A DNA stretch of 64,000 bases from contig JAOTOL010001626.1 in NCBI GenBank assembly GCA_034440575.1, positions 586,001 through 650,000 of the forward strand, read 5' to 3'. Positions 45,181 through 56,048 of the stretch are shown here, one piece after another; positions within the stretch are counted from its first letter, which is position 1; each line of letters opens with the position of its first letter. The position numbers were made by a program, and so were the translations under genes. This DNA is from Imbricaverruca yamaguchii (lineage: Eukaryota; Arthropoda; Thecostraca; Neoverrucidae). The notes beneath the pieces were generated by a model. It made no database searches. It was not told where the DNA came from and worked only from the letters and a program-made list of their open reading frames with translations.

Positions 45181-46013
45181 CCCGCGCCGTATTTCCGGTC
45201 AAATCCTCCCACCCCGTCTCGGTGAGGGGGGGGTTGAAGACCCCCTCTAAAATCCAAACTAAGCATAGCATGAAAATGAAAGAGGTGTCATCGGAAAGCG
45301 CTCGACGGGTAGGGTACGGGTCACCCTCAAAAAAAATCCACAAAAGGTGACGTCACCAAGGGGCTAGATTTTCACGACTTCACGACTTAAATTGTTTTTG
45401 ACTCTGGGTAGTTCATTTTGGGGGATATATGAAAGAAACAAAATTGATTTGGAATGAGAAAAAGACAGCGAAATCGACCAGGGCTGTAATTTTTTGGCCA
45501 CCAAAAATAAAATAAAAATAAAAGATTTCAAAATTTTTGGGTTCTGAAGTTTTCTTTAATTTTCCTTTTCCAATGGGTAGAGCAGACCGAGAAACGTTGT
45601 TGGAAATCAACTTGCCACAATACAAAAATGCTTACTTTAGCCAGTATCCTGTATTTGAACTGCAGTTTGGCAAATACGCAAAATTTATGTTGTCAAAAAC
45701 GAAAAAAATTAAAAATTCAACTCGTTTGTTCCATCCGTAAGGATAAGCAAACGCTAAAAGTTTCATTAAAACATCTTTATCCGCCAAAGCATGACAACTG
45801 GTTTAACTTTTTTGGAGGTGACCTCACTTGACCTTGACTAACTCCTTGACCCTAGATGACCTGACCTAAAATTTTTTAATCAGAATGTCAAATTGATGTG
45901 GGAAAGGTATGCCAAATTTGGGCGCGCTGCCGCGCACCGATCGTCCGCTTTTTCCCGAAGAAACCTGAGGTGGGCGGTTGAAGACCCCCCCCCCCCGAGA
46001 CGGGACGGGTTAA
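45177..46013 (+). mobile_element. TTAA-type MITE, copy 4 (837 bp)
   Basis: From TTAACCCGCGCCGTATTTCC to CGAGACGGGACGGGTTAA, in head-to-tail tandem with copy 3. Insertion of one copy at the terminal TTAA of the other explains the arrangement. Confidence 0.85.
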
Positions 46014-46540
46014 AGTTCATGTCAAGCGTGTATTTCGAAAGTTTAGCCTCAAGAGGCCATGAATGACCGATGCAATGACCTGATGTATTTATTGTCTGGT
46101 CAGTCTCTACCTACTGAGTTTCATTGAACTACAGTGCTTGTCTTGCGTCAGGCGTGAAATACGTTGGATGAAGTATTCTGCATCTGTATCAACTCTGGCC
46201 GACAGAAGAACCGTTTTGAGTAATGTTAATAATGTCGGTACCATAAACAATACATAAAGTACAGCCTAGCATTGACGTTCTTCTTGTCTACTTTCCAAGA
46301 GCATGCATATGATTTCACAGATACATTATTTTCATCATAGCATGTCAAAGCTGAGTAGTTTATCCTCCCTCGGCTAATCAAATGGCCGATCGCATTCCTT
46401 CCTTTACCACTTCCTTCTTTTTTTTCAAACACTTCTTCGTCCTCTTCTGCCCTGCTCCTCTTTGCCCTTGGCCCTGACCTTGGGCTAAGTTATGATTCGC
46501 CATTTACTCCAAACGGTCAATGGCATCCGTTCTTTTCTGT
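46014..46540. other. Spacer, nothing recognised
   Basis: No cassette or matched repeat. Confidence 0.4.
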
Positions 46541-46544
46541 AGGA

Positions 46545-47213
46545 AGATCGGTCACTGGTTCCAGACAGTTCGGCATCGACTTTCTCCCCTAGTGCCACCG
46601 CTCTGCTGGATGGGTCTGATTAGCTCGCTGCTGGTTTTAGGATATTACCGGTATCGCTCTTCTTCCACGGTGGGGATGTACGTCCGCCACCGGCTTCAAG
46701 CTATTCTTGGTGTTGCCCCTCTCCCAGCTTGAGTGTAGGCTTTTCAATATTATCGGGAGGACATAATATATGAAGGCAGTTGTTGGGCCAGTAAAACAAA
46801 CAAAAAACAAGAAAAAAACACAGGGACATGCCACATGGGGTCCCACGATAAAGGTTTTAACTATTGGGGGACACAGCCAACATGTAGTTGGGAATTGCCC
46901 TCCCAAAGACATACAAAGCTACATCCCTGATCCCTGAATGGGTTGTAAATTTGCCTCTGATTCCAGGCTGTTACTGATATCACTACTCTCCCTGGATGGG
47001 TTATAAGTTCCCCACTGGTTCCGGACTGTTACTTGTATCCCTACCCTCCCTGGATGGTTTGTCTCTTTTCGCTATTGATTCCAGGCTGTTCCCGGTATTA
47101 TCTCCCCACCCACCCACCCCATTGGATCGTCAGTGCGCCACTTGTCCCCGGCTGTTCAAGGCATTACCCGAACCCCACCATTGAACGAGTTGTGAGTTCG
47201 CCACTGATTCCAG
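46545..47213 (+). repeat. 60-76-bp tandem repeat carrying the splice acceptor of exon 14
   Basis: Degenerate copies of TGATTCCAGGCTGTTCCTGG recur with the AG ending near 46565, 46640, 46700, 46966, 47084 and finally 47213, the real acceptor. Two further copies (near 47024 and 47149) have lost the AG. Between copies the sequence is CCCTGGATGGGTT plus a CGCCAC-type block. A ~180-bp unrelated stretch (46735-46915) interrupts it. Confidence 0.8.
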
Positions 47214-47413
47214 GCTGTTCCTGGTATCCCGGCAAGCGATGTGACCAGTGCGGTCGTCCGTTCTCGGCGTACTCGTCGTACCGAAACCACCTGGCGGTAC
47301 ACCGCGGCGAGACCAAGTGTCCCATCTGCCAGAAAGTGTTCAGTCAGAAGGGATGCATGGTGAAGCACGTGCGCTTCGTACACAACGTGTCGGATGCCCC
47401 GAACTTTCCATAA
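47214..47413 (+). CDS. Alternative terminal exon 14: two C2H2 fingers
   Basis: Acceptor CTGATTCCAG ends at 47213; about 67 residues. Lead-in CSWYPGKR, finger 1 CDQCGRPFSAYSSYRNH, linker RGETK, finger 2 CPICQKVFSQKGCMVKH with Cys at helix position 3, tail NVSDAPNFP. The same frame stays open upstream through two copies of a ~21-residue LIPGCSRYY/LVPGCSRHY repeat. The upstream AG at 47084 is in the same phase, so its use would add 43 Pro-rich residues. AATAAA at 47932. Confidence 0.93.
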
Positions 47414-47529
47414 CGGCGAATAGAAATTCTATCGACTACCTCCAGGCAGGTCGGCGAGAGCCAAAATATAGCAGCACTGCCTGCTGAGCCGTATGTGCTG
47501 GGCGTTCCCGTACTGTAATGAGTGCAGGC

Positions 47530-47672
47530 ATCGCGGTAGCTCAGTCGATAGGGCGTTTAACTTCATCGTAAGTACGTGGCATCGGATCCCACAACTGGTG
47601 GAGTTCCGGGATCCATATGCGACTAATCGACGTGAGAGGTTGGCACAGCCGTCTAATGTGTCGTAAAGCAAC
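47530..47672 (+). mobile_element. tRNA-headed SINE, family B
   Basis: GCATCGCGGTAGCTCAGTCG head, GGCATCGGATCCCACAACTG B-box region, GCGACTAATCGACGTGAGAG and TAATGTGTCGTAAAGC tail. Diverged. Confidence 0.75.
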
Positions 47673-47931
47673 TCAGGGTTCTTCTGATGAGTGTATTTCG
47701 AAACTGATGTCTCCTTGGAGGTTGTCTTCGGTGCTAGTGTACGAGGAGATTTGATGTATGAGTGATGGATTTGAATGGAATCACTTGTCACATCGATTAA
47801 GTTGTTTTCCGATAGCTTCTTGATATATTTGTAGGATTTGTGTTCTGTTAACTGGCCGAGTGCCTTCATACTTGTGGCGTGGTATCGAAAAAGCAACATC
47901 CCATGGGAGGTCATGATGATGGATACTTTTC

Positions 47932-47937
47932 AATAAA
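47932..47937 (+). promoter_or_regulatory. Candidate polyadenylation signal for exon 14
   Basis: AATAAA 519 bp after the exon 14 stop, followed by GTGACC. Confidence 0.35.
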
Positions 47938-48396
47938 GTGACCATAAGTATGCTTTTTCATTAATTTCGAGAGGTATGGTAGCTTACCAACCTAGGGGGT
48001 TTGCATCAGTTTATGGGCAAATACTTCGCCTTTGCATGCCTCTGCATGCATGCCGAAATCTGGTTCTAAAGTTTTGCTTTCATATTTGTCATGTACCAGC
48101 CCCGAAGCGTCATACTGGGAAGTGTCTCTGTTCCGGATAACCTATTCATGAAAAAAAAAGATTGCAGTCGGCAAGATGTATCCTGTGTTTTCACCTATTG
48201 CAGTGCGCCTATTGGTCAATTATTTGTTAAATAAAGTAAAATACTACTGTTTGAATACTGAATCTACATCATGCTTCATGGCTTGTCCTTTTGAGAACGG
48301 CATGCCTCATTTATAACCGTATCTCATTTATCACTATGACACATGAGCATATCGTACCACTATTCCAGTCAAAGGTATTAGCTCTGATGTGACCTG

Positions 48397-48455
48397 TAGC
48401 AACGTATGTGCTATCAACTGGTCTTGTTGACAAGTTGATAGCACATACGTTGCTA
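48397..48455. repeat. Perfect 23-bp hairpin, 13-nt loop
   Basis: TAGCAACGTATGTGCTATCA... (48397-48419) and its exact reverse complement (48433-48455). Inside the loop GTC and GAC can pair after one mismatch, leaving TTGTT. The surrounding sequence is not obviously repetitive. Confidence 0.92.
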
Positions 48456-48646
48456 TTGTTGTGGTTAATATAGGTATCCCTTTGTTAGGTATCTTCCAAA
48501 ACAAATGTCAAGGTTTACTTGTATGTCACTATTAACTAAGCAATGACGTTTCAAGGATTTAGTGGATGTGCTAAGGAGTATCCTTTCTATGGCGACTTTC
48601 GACACCCGATGGGGCACGTTTCGATGTCGCATACGTAACGAGGAAC

Positions 48647-48822
48647 GGGGGTGGCCGGGTGGTTAAGGTGTTGGACTTTGGGTACAAAAGGTCTCGGGTT
48701 CGATACTCGCACCGCTCCGGACGTTTCCCATTCCGGCGGCCGACCGGCGAAACAGTGTGGGCGGCGCCATTAGCCCTGAATGTGCATGAAGTGCGTCGTG
48801 AATCACCCAATAAACGCACACC
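48647..48822 (+). mobile_element. tRNA-headed SINE, family C (176 bp)
   Basis: GTGGCCGGGTGGTTAAGGTG head and CTCGGGTTCGATACTCGCAC B box resemble tRNA-Ser/Leu. The body GGCGGCCGACCGGCGAAAC and tail GTGCGTCGTGAATCACCCAA differ from families A and B. Flanked by TAACGAGGAAC (48636-48646) and TAACGAAAAAC (48823-48833). Confidence 0.82.
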
Positions 48823-49180
48823 TAACGAAAAACCATTAATTCAGTATTGTAGTGCATGTGTCCAGTAGACGTCGCCCAGTTGCATTGGCTGCGGTAATGA
48901 AGTCCATGAATACGGCGTACATCGGCATCGGTGTCGCTCCAAAAGTCAATAATGTCGAGGACGTCAATAGCACCATACATTAAGCGGCATGCTGGATTTA
49001 AACTCGTGTTGTTTCGCTCGGTACGCTACTTCCAGCCTTGTTCAGAACGCATTGACGGCACCTACATAGTCAGTCTTGCCTTCCACAGCAATGACAGTGT
49101 TCGTGCGATGTTCTGATTTATATAGCATGCAAAGCGTTCTTTAGCAGCCCAGTGATTCGCCATGTATGCCCACGTTTCAG

Positions 49181-49425
49181 GTGTACAGTGGTACTGCGGC
49201 ATGCCATGCGAAATCTGCGGCCGTCCATTCATGGCGTATTCGTCGTACAGGAATCACCTCAGTCTGCACCGCGGCGAAACTACGTGCCCAGTCTGCGGAA
49301 AAGTGTTCAGTCAAAAAGACAGTGTCGTGAGGCACATGCGCAGCGCCCACAAGGAGGAATTATTTGGGAGCCAGATAGACGTTTTCTGTGCACCAGTAAA
49401 TAGTGCCTCGATGAAGAGTTCTTGA
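49181..49425 (+). CDS. Alternative terminal exon 15: two C2H2 fingers
   Basis: Acceptor CACGTTTCAG ends at 49180; about 82 residues. Lead-in VQWYCGMP has Cys for Pro of WYPG and the GMPCEIC junction of exon 12. Finger 1 CEICGRPFMAYSSYRNH, linker RGETT, finger 2 CPVCGKVFSQKDSVVRH. The tail of about 24 residues (from EELFGSQIDV to NSASMKSS) is among the longest in the array and has a hydrophobic VFCAPV patch. AATAAA at 49599 is 174 bp after the stop. Confidence 0.93.
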
Positions 49426-49598
49426 AATACGGTCGCACGGTAATGGTGATTGTTGACGAGTGTTAAAGCTTACAATGGTGGGATTTATGTTGGGGATCAC
49501 GCAGCGACGACGGTGAGCAGGTAGATTGAGTCACGAAGGAATACTGGAACCGTGTTTGTAATGCGAAGTTTGATAATGTTCTAACGGAAGACATTGCG

Positions 49599-49604
49599 AA
49601 TAAA
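49599..49604 (+). promoter_or_regulatory. Candidate polyadenylation signal for exon 15
   Basis: AATAAA, with TGAGTATATTCC following. Confidence 0.45.
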
Positions 49605-49900
49605 TGAGTATATTCCTGGCACAATCGCATGCTGCCTTGGCGCATATAGAAACCAAATTGCGTTTTAGTCCGCTTGCGTTTTGTCATGGCGTACAGCGAC
49701 GATTTGGATACTGTTCGATCGGGGCGACTTTTCTATTACCTCGCCGTAGTATCATTTTCAGTATTATATGCACCATGCTGAAAATGTTGAATTATGTCAC
49801 GATGTATTTTATGTACCGATCGTTACTTTTCCCATTATTCTCCAGGCTTCGATAGCTGGGACGTACGATATATGGACGTGTAAATAACTTATATTGTTAG

Positions 49901-49951
49901 GGTGCAACATGACCACTGAAGTCGATGCGGCCTAAAGCCCTAATGACTAAT
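49901..49951 (+). mobile_element. Micro-SINE copy, diverged
   Basis: ATGACCACTGAAGTCGATGC, GGCCTAAAGCCCTAATGAC, TAATTTACTAAC. No clear target duplication. Confidence 0.65.
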
Positions 49952-51484
49952 TTACTAACTGCCATGGCGTACGATTTTCCTGGTAGTTGAAACGGAGTCA
50001 GCGAGCGAGGGATTGCAAGCTTACTGACGATACAAGAACAGAAACAAAACACAGTATGTATTCCGATGAGTAACGGATTATTAGGCAAGGACTCACGGCA
50101 AACCTCTGAGCAAGTTCAGCACCACGGAGGTTGCATGACATGATTTTTTCTTCTGAGGTAGTTAGACCATCTATTATGTAATCAACCCCAGTTGCGATGA
50201 TAGCTCAGTGAGTATGTATTCCATCCGTATCAATCTAGAAGACACGAAGATCTGAACGTCAATAAAAGATCGCCTTTGCTTTCGTGCAGGACTAGCATTC
50301 ACGCCTGAAAAATGATTGTAGCTAACGTTTTTAGATCGGTGTTATACGTTTTCTCTTCCTTTGATTCGTGCGGATTGGTGGCTGAATTGTCATCGGGATT
50401 TTATGAGGCATCAGCTGCATAAGGTAGGAAGCTATTTTTATGGGGACGTTTCTGATGCCAATCTGATCTGATTTGAATTGAAATTTGCGCCCAAATTCGA
50501 TGTTTCATACACGGACGTTTTGTTTCGTCTGCCATATTACAGTGCAGCGGCACGATTCTATATGTTATGATCCGTCTCCGGGATCGAGAGCGACAAGGGC
50601 CCGCTTGAAACTAGAAAGATGGTCCGGAGAAGAGAATGCAATCGACCGCAGACATGTTTGTTATTAGGACTTGTAGCCGTCTGAAAGCAGTCACTGGGCG
50701 TTCTATCATTGTTTATCAGTGCAATTCGATTTATTGCCAATTTCACTACATTTCTCAGAGTAAACGATTTGTTATTTTTCATGTCAGATTGTGAGCTAGG
50801 TCAGGATAGGTCAGCCATATTAGCTTATAGTCGGTTAGTAATGACTGAATTAGGTTTGTTTAATCATGTGGTAATCCCTGGAAACTACCGGTCTAGCGAA
50901 CATATATGATCCTTATTTCGGGTGTCACCACGGTCTTGTGAGTATGGGCTACGTGGTCGTCACGCTGCCGTCCGTTTAGGAAATGGAACATCCAACGGTC
51001 CCACCACTCGTGGATGATGAACGCGCATAGGCTTTACATAATCGAATATTCGTAAGCTATCGGCGATGGAACACCCGTAGGTCTTGCGCGATCAAGCACG
51101 CGTAGTTTACAGGTCATAGAACATCGATAATTTTTTTTGTCGATCTGGTATCCATGAGTATCTGGCCATCTGCCAGTGTCCAGGGCGAAGGGCCATCTGA
51201 CTTGTGTCAGACTTCTACTAGGCAAGATTTAGTTGGGTCAGGTTTGGTCAGGTTTTATTTGATACGGTTTGTTTTCTTCAGGTGTGGTTCGGTTCAGTCA
51301 GTATGTGCTCATAAAATGTATTGGACGGTCAACCCGTCACGAGAGCTATCCAGGTACATCCAATTTGTAGGTATTTCCATTCCTCCCTTGCCGTCTTTTC
51401 CACAACCGAGTTCTGTCCTGTTCGCAGCATTTCTTGAACTCGCACGAAAGTTTTGACGCAGTAATCTGTCGAAAATGTTTCCGC
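49952..51484. other. Spacer, nothing recognised
   Basis: No cassette. Short TCAGG/GGTCAGG-rich stretch near 51235-51300. Confidence 0.4.
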
Positions 51485-51488
51485 AGTA

Positions 51489-54204
51489 GGGGCGTTCCAC
51501 GACAGATCGACAAATAAAATTTCGATTTTGCACCCCCACATCTCAGATTTTGATGAAAATGAGTCTATAGGGTTATCAGCAGCCCTAAACACGCCTGTGA
51601 CATTTTCAGGCCTCTCCGAATTCCGGTTTTCGAGCTACAGCCTGCGACATTTTTACATTCGATGCATACATGGCTTTGTTTGGCAGGATTTTTCCCTGCT
51701 ACATTGAATGATAAGTAGGTGAGTTTGTACATCAAAATGATTGCAATTCCATGCAGAATGAACGTTTATCACTATCGAAACCATAGCAATTAAATATATG
51801 TCAAATATAACACTTAAAAAAATGCCAAATTCTCTTGAGCAATTTTCCCCTTCGATATTGTGATTTGTGATATTTTTTAATGAAAGAGCGTTTATTATTA
51901 CCTATATTTCATCAATAAAAAAGTGGTTATCGGCTTATAAATATTTTAAACATAATTTCAAACACCAACCGCCCGGCCTCATTTTACCCAATACGGCGTC
52001 GTTCAGCAACGGCCGCGGCCAGCTGCTGCCAACGGGGGATAGGGGTGCTGGCGGCTGTCGTCCGCGGCCCCGTGGGATTGAGAGGACACTGCAGATTATT
52101 TATAAACACCAGGCAGGACGTTTTAGCACTTCATTTATTATTCACACAAATAACAAGCCGGAAAGTACATGTACATTTGCGAATGCTAACGACATGGTAC
52201 AATGAGCCTTATCAGAGGTACAAAATGCATAACTTAACATTAGCTCACTTCACATTGTACTTCGCACATAAACAAACGGAAATCAGCTGCCGATGTAGGT
52301 CACGCTAACCATTCAACCTAAATCCTGTAGCAAATCAGGCCACCATCACTTCTCTTCCTTCACTTATGGCAAGTTCTCGCACAACGACAATGTTTGCCTT
52401 CACTGGAGTTACTCTGTGTATTTTTAGAGTCCCTTTGACAGTGTTTGCCATTGACAGTCTATCGCCAAGCTCATGCCGTGTACGACTAACCTCTTCTTTC
52501 GCTACAAAGTAGCACTCGGTATGCAAATTACCCTTGTCCTGTAGCACTTTACATAGCTTTTCCGCAGTAAGAATGTGGTCCGAGTGTGTCCGCGAAAGAC
52601 TGGCGCTAGCTGCAACCCTTTTCAGTGTACCTCCAACACCGTGGCACGAATTTTTTCCCATGCAACGTTGCAAAAATATTCCAATCGCACCGGACTCCGA
52701 AATCCTCATCATGAAAACTCACATTCACGAAATTAAACTTATTCTTGTACTGGGCAGCTGACCCATCCGAAAAATAATGAATCTTTTTCAAGTTCGGGAC
52801 TATACCTTTCACTTTCGGTACAATGTGCTGCAAGAATGTGTGCACAGCGACGGTGTCATGCTTCAGTTCGTTTGATAACACGCAAAACTGTGGCATTCAA
52901 TCTTTCCAGCCTCTCGCCAATAAACAACAAACGGATGAACGGTACACTGTGGTGCGTTCCAGTGATATGACTGAATTTCGTCTTGAACTACAAAAGTGTA
53001 GTTTTCTGAAAAATCTAATATGATCAGTGCTTCATGCTCAGGTAGCTGCTTTTTAGATCGTCGAAATATTTGCTTTGATGCTGACTCGTGAAATGATGCC
53101 GAGTAAGTGTCACAATGGCGTCAGACAGTTTGTCAAGAACCTCGTCCATAGGAAGAACAATTTCGGTCAAAGTGCAACGATCCGTGCTTAGCCACTGACT
53201 AAATCTGACTTCGTCCACCAAGTCTGAGATTTCCCTGCCTGCGCATTTAAAGTGTCGATCAAATATGACCTGACACCGTCCTGACCTGGACAGTTTTCAC
53301 ACTTTTGCAGCATACAGGCTTCCCTCCCGACATCACAAACCACGTGCTTCAACAGGTCCTTGTATGTAATGTCTTTTAAGCCCAGAGACGCTAACATTAG
53401 CTTAACGTTCTGGTGATAGCAACATACACAAACCGTATGAGTGCCGTTGCTTCCCAACAGGACACAGTGTTTGGGGGCGGAGGCTGGCGAACTTAGAAAA
53501 CCCAATGCGCGGGTTGCTACCGTTCTCTTTATAAAGTTGGTAAATTTTCTGCAAATTACCTAAAATCAAACGTTTCTGCTTCTTTACTTTGACCCCATTC
53601 TCATCTCTTACCGTCACATAGTCTTTTTTCCAGGACATATTCTTGACATCCCACGCTCGGCTCCCCTTCCCCTCCCCTCCCCCGGCAGGCGTATCGCGAG
53701 GCAGCGGCAGCGCGCGCGCGGTCCGGTGAGCGCAGCGCCCGCATTCACCGCATTTGATTCGTCTTTCCAAGTCGATAACCACTTTTTTATTTATGTTTCT
53801 AGGGTAAAAACTACGCTCTTTCATATGAAAGTGAGAAAAATACGATATCGGAGGGGAAAATGTTTTTATTTCTTTTCAATTTTTTATTTGGCTAGAGTCG
53901 GCAAAAATTACGTAATGAAAGTTTAAATGGTGGCATAGTCATATTCTTCAATGTTTTGTCTTCATTTTGACGTATAAATTTGTTCAGTTACTGAAAAATG
54001 ACTCAGAGAAAATTAGCACCAAAGATAGTCATGTCAGTGCAAAATGTAAAAATTATATAGTCCATAACTAGAAAACGGTAAACCTAAGAGACTTCAAAAT
54101 GGCACAGGCGTGTTCAGCGATGCTGATAACCCTATAGAACCATTTTCATCAAAATCTGAGGTGTGAGGGTGCAGGTCACATGTCGATTTGTCGTGGAATG
54201 CCCC
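51489..54204 (-). mobile_element. 2.7-kb DNA transposon, decayed, Sola-like?
   Basis: Inverted termini of roughly 110-150 bp start GGGGCGTTCCACGACA (left) and GGGGCATTCCACGACA (right, read inward) and share CTCAGATTTTGATGAAAATG and CTATAGGGTTATCAGCA. AGTA flanks both ends (51485-51488, 54205-54208), a 4-bp target duplication. The transposase lies on the minus strand. A 4-bp duplication and the transposase motifs suit the Sola group, which I offer only as a lead. Confidence 0.88.
52335..53824 (-). pseudogene. Transposase, broken by several frameshifts
   Basis: Pieces of one protein appear in successive frames from 53824 to 52335. In order: a Cys-rich N-terminal start (IKCGECGRCAH), NPRIGFSKFASLRP, CVLLGSNGTHTVCVCCYHQN, a Cys cluster (CDVGREACMLQKCENCPG), a helical stretch, then HYFSDGSAAQYKNKFNF, EDFGV, FATLHGK and CHGVGGTLKR. 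The FSDG-x-AAQYKNK and HGK...GGT-KR blocks are conserved landmarks of an animal transposase family. Frame changes fall near 53480, 53220 and 52660, and stops lie between 53024 and 52896, so it cannot make active protein. Confidence 0.82.
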
Positions 54205-54423
54205 AGTAGTGATTTACATTATATTAGTTGTTTATATGCGAAGTTGTGTCGTGTAGCAGTGATGTTGCATCGGAGCATTCACAACGTCGTTGTGTCGCAG
54301 TAATGTTGGTAGCAGTGTTCGCAGCGTTGAACTAATGTTGCACCAAACGCATTGCTCGCATCGTCGCAGTTATTGTCGTCTTTCACAGTTATTGTTGGCG
54401 AAGTCCTGTCGTAGCATCGAAAT

Positions 54424-54498
54424 CAGAAGGTCTACGGATCCCATTACTTTATTATTTGTATTTATTAGAAGGTCTACGGATCCCATTACTTTATTACA
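54424..54498 (+). repeat. 43-bp direct duplication
   Basis: AGAAGGTCTACGGATCCCAT followed by TACTTTATTA occurs twice, 43 bp apart. Confidence 0.9.
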
Positions 54499-54757
54499 AA
54501 TATTTATTCCGCATGGAATGCTTCTGGGCTTGTTTTATTTTTGTCTTTCGTTTAAAAGAATTGGCCAACACACAGTCATTGGGCCAACTGGGTCCTCCCT
54601 TTTGAAAATGACCCTTTTATTTTGACCGCGCTTTACCTCTAGAGGTGTTCGGAGCCGCTTCACAGCAGTGTCGCTGAGCTGACTGCCAACAGCTGGGGAT
54701 GGATCACCAATGCCAAACCACCGGCACACGGCACTGTTGTGTTCGTTTATTTTGCAG

Positions 54758-54960
54758 GAGGCTCGTGGTACCCGGGCAAGCAGTGTGAGATGTGCGGCCG
54801 TCCATTCTCGGCGTACTCCACGTACCGAAACCACCTTGCCATGCACCGCGGCGAGACCCGGTGTGGCATTTGTCAGCGTGTCTACACGGCGAGGGACAGC
54901 CTGTTCAGGCACATGCGAGACGTGCACAGAATCAGAGATGCTGCACAGCTCCCAAAGTGA
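54758..54960 (+). CDS. Alternative terminal exon 16: two C2H2 fingers
   Basis: Acceptor TTATTTTGCAG ends at 54757; about 68 residues. Lead-in GSWYPGKQ, finger 1 CEMCGRPFSAYSTYRNH, linker RGETR, finger 2 CGICQRVYTARDSLFRH with Tyr for Phe in the core, tail IRDAAQLPK. Finger 1 is practically the same as in exon 13, while finger 2 is very different. No AATAAA within the first few hundred bases; the downstream sequence is a large inverted repeat. Confidence 0.94.
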
Positions 54961-55309
54961 TCATTTCCAGCAACGGTGTCGGACATCGTGCTGTTGGTTC
55001 TGCGACTGGCACGTTCCAGACGCGACCACCGCTCCGGGTGATTTTCGCAAGGGTTTGCGACTGCAGCGTGAGGCCGTCACCGAGCCTCTTTTTCCCAAGA
55101 GATTCCGCTGTGATGTGTACACAGCGTCTCGACTCGCCGGCGCGCGCTGTGCGTTGTGGTACGCAACCTCCAGTATATCTGGCACGCGCCGTGACATGCG
55201 GAACACGCAGTGACTCAACTAAATAGCTCGCGCTGTGCCACGCGTTATGCAGCGCCTCGACTAAATGGCGCGCAGTGTTACATGGCACGAAGCGTCTTGG
55301 CCAGCTGGC

Positions 55310-56048
55310 CGGGCGGCGCGATTTTTTTCCAAATACGCGGAGGCTACAGGGCGCATTTGATTGGTTGATGGCCTGAAGCGTGACCCAGGCCATTATCTCT
55401 GGTACCCAGAGTGCATCGTCTGTTAGCTCCATTCGTCGCGTCGGCGGAAATTTGAATGGTTTTGAAGTGGCATGGTTAGGTTTGGTTTGCTTATGATACA
55501 TACGATACAGTGAAATGTTCTGTAGCGATTAGTGTTTTTTTTTCAAAGGATAAAATACCCAAGACTTGCTAACCGACGGCGTGTGTGCTGGTGAAGCAGA
55601 TATGAACAAAAAAGTACACCTTTCTCGCATAAAATGGAATATTTCAATCCAGGATTGCAGCGAAGTTTGATTTAACACCACGAGTTTTATATCCTTTGGA
55701 AAAACATTATAGGTGCTTACATCATCTGTGTCTACCTCACGCGGTGTACCCACGTGCAAAAGTAAATGATCGCCGGTTCAGGTTAGGGTTGCTTGAACAA
55801 TTACACTGGCTTCTTCCAAGTCTCTTCCTCTCACAATCCAGACTCTTACAGCTTCAAGGGAACTCAGACCATACGCATCCGTTGCTAAATGAGACGAATT
55901 CAAATTTCCGCCGACGCGACGAATGGAGCTAACAGATGATGCACTCTGGGTACTCAAGATAATGACGTCACATTGCGGGCCCATCAACCAATCAAATGCG
56001 CCCTGTAGCGCTTCCGCGTATTGGGAAAAAATACCACGCGGCCGGGCG
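55310..56048. repeat. Long inverted repeat, ~150-bp arms, 442-bp spacer
   Basis: The left arm (to 55456) and right arm (from 55899) are complementary over blocks such as CGACGCGACGAATGGAGCTA and CAACCAATCAAATGCGCCCT. Inner ends are sharp (TTTGAA / TTCAAA), outer ends fade in GC-rich sequence. A MITE-like foldback or a hairpin-RNA source is possible. Frames on both strands are shadows. Confidence 0.82.

Noticed and set aside
48652..48720. tRNA-Ser or tRNA-Leu gene
   Set aside because: It is the head of a 176-bp SINE with target duplication; a truncated sister is at 4.09 kb.
54932..55501. 189-codon minus-strand gene
   Set aside because: Antisense of exon 16 tail and one arm of the inverted repeat; related peptide appears from the other arm in inverted form.
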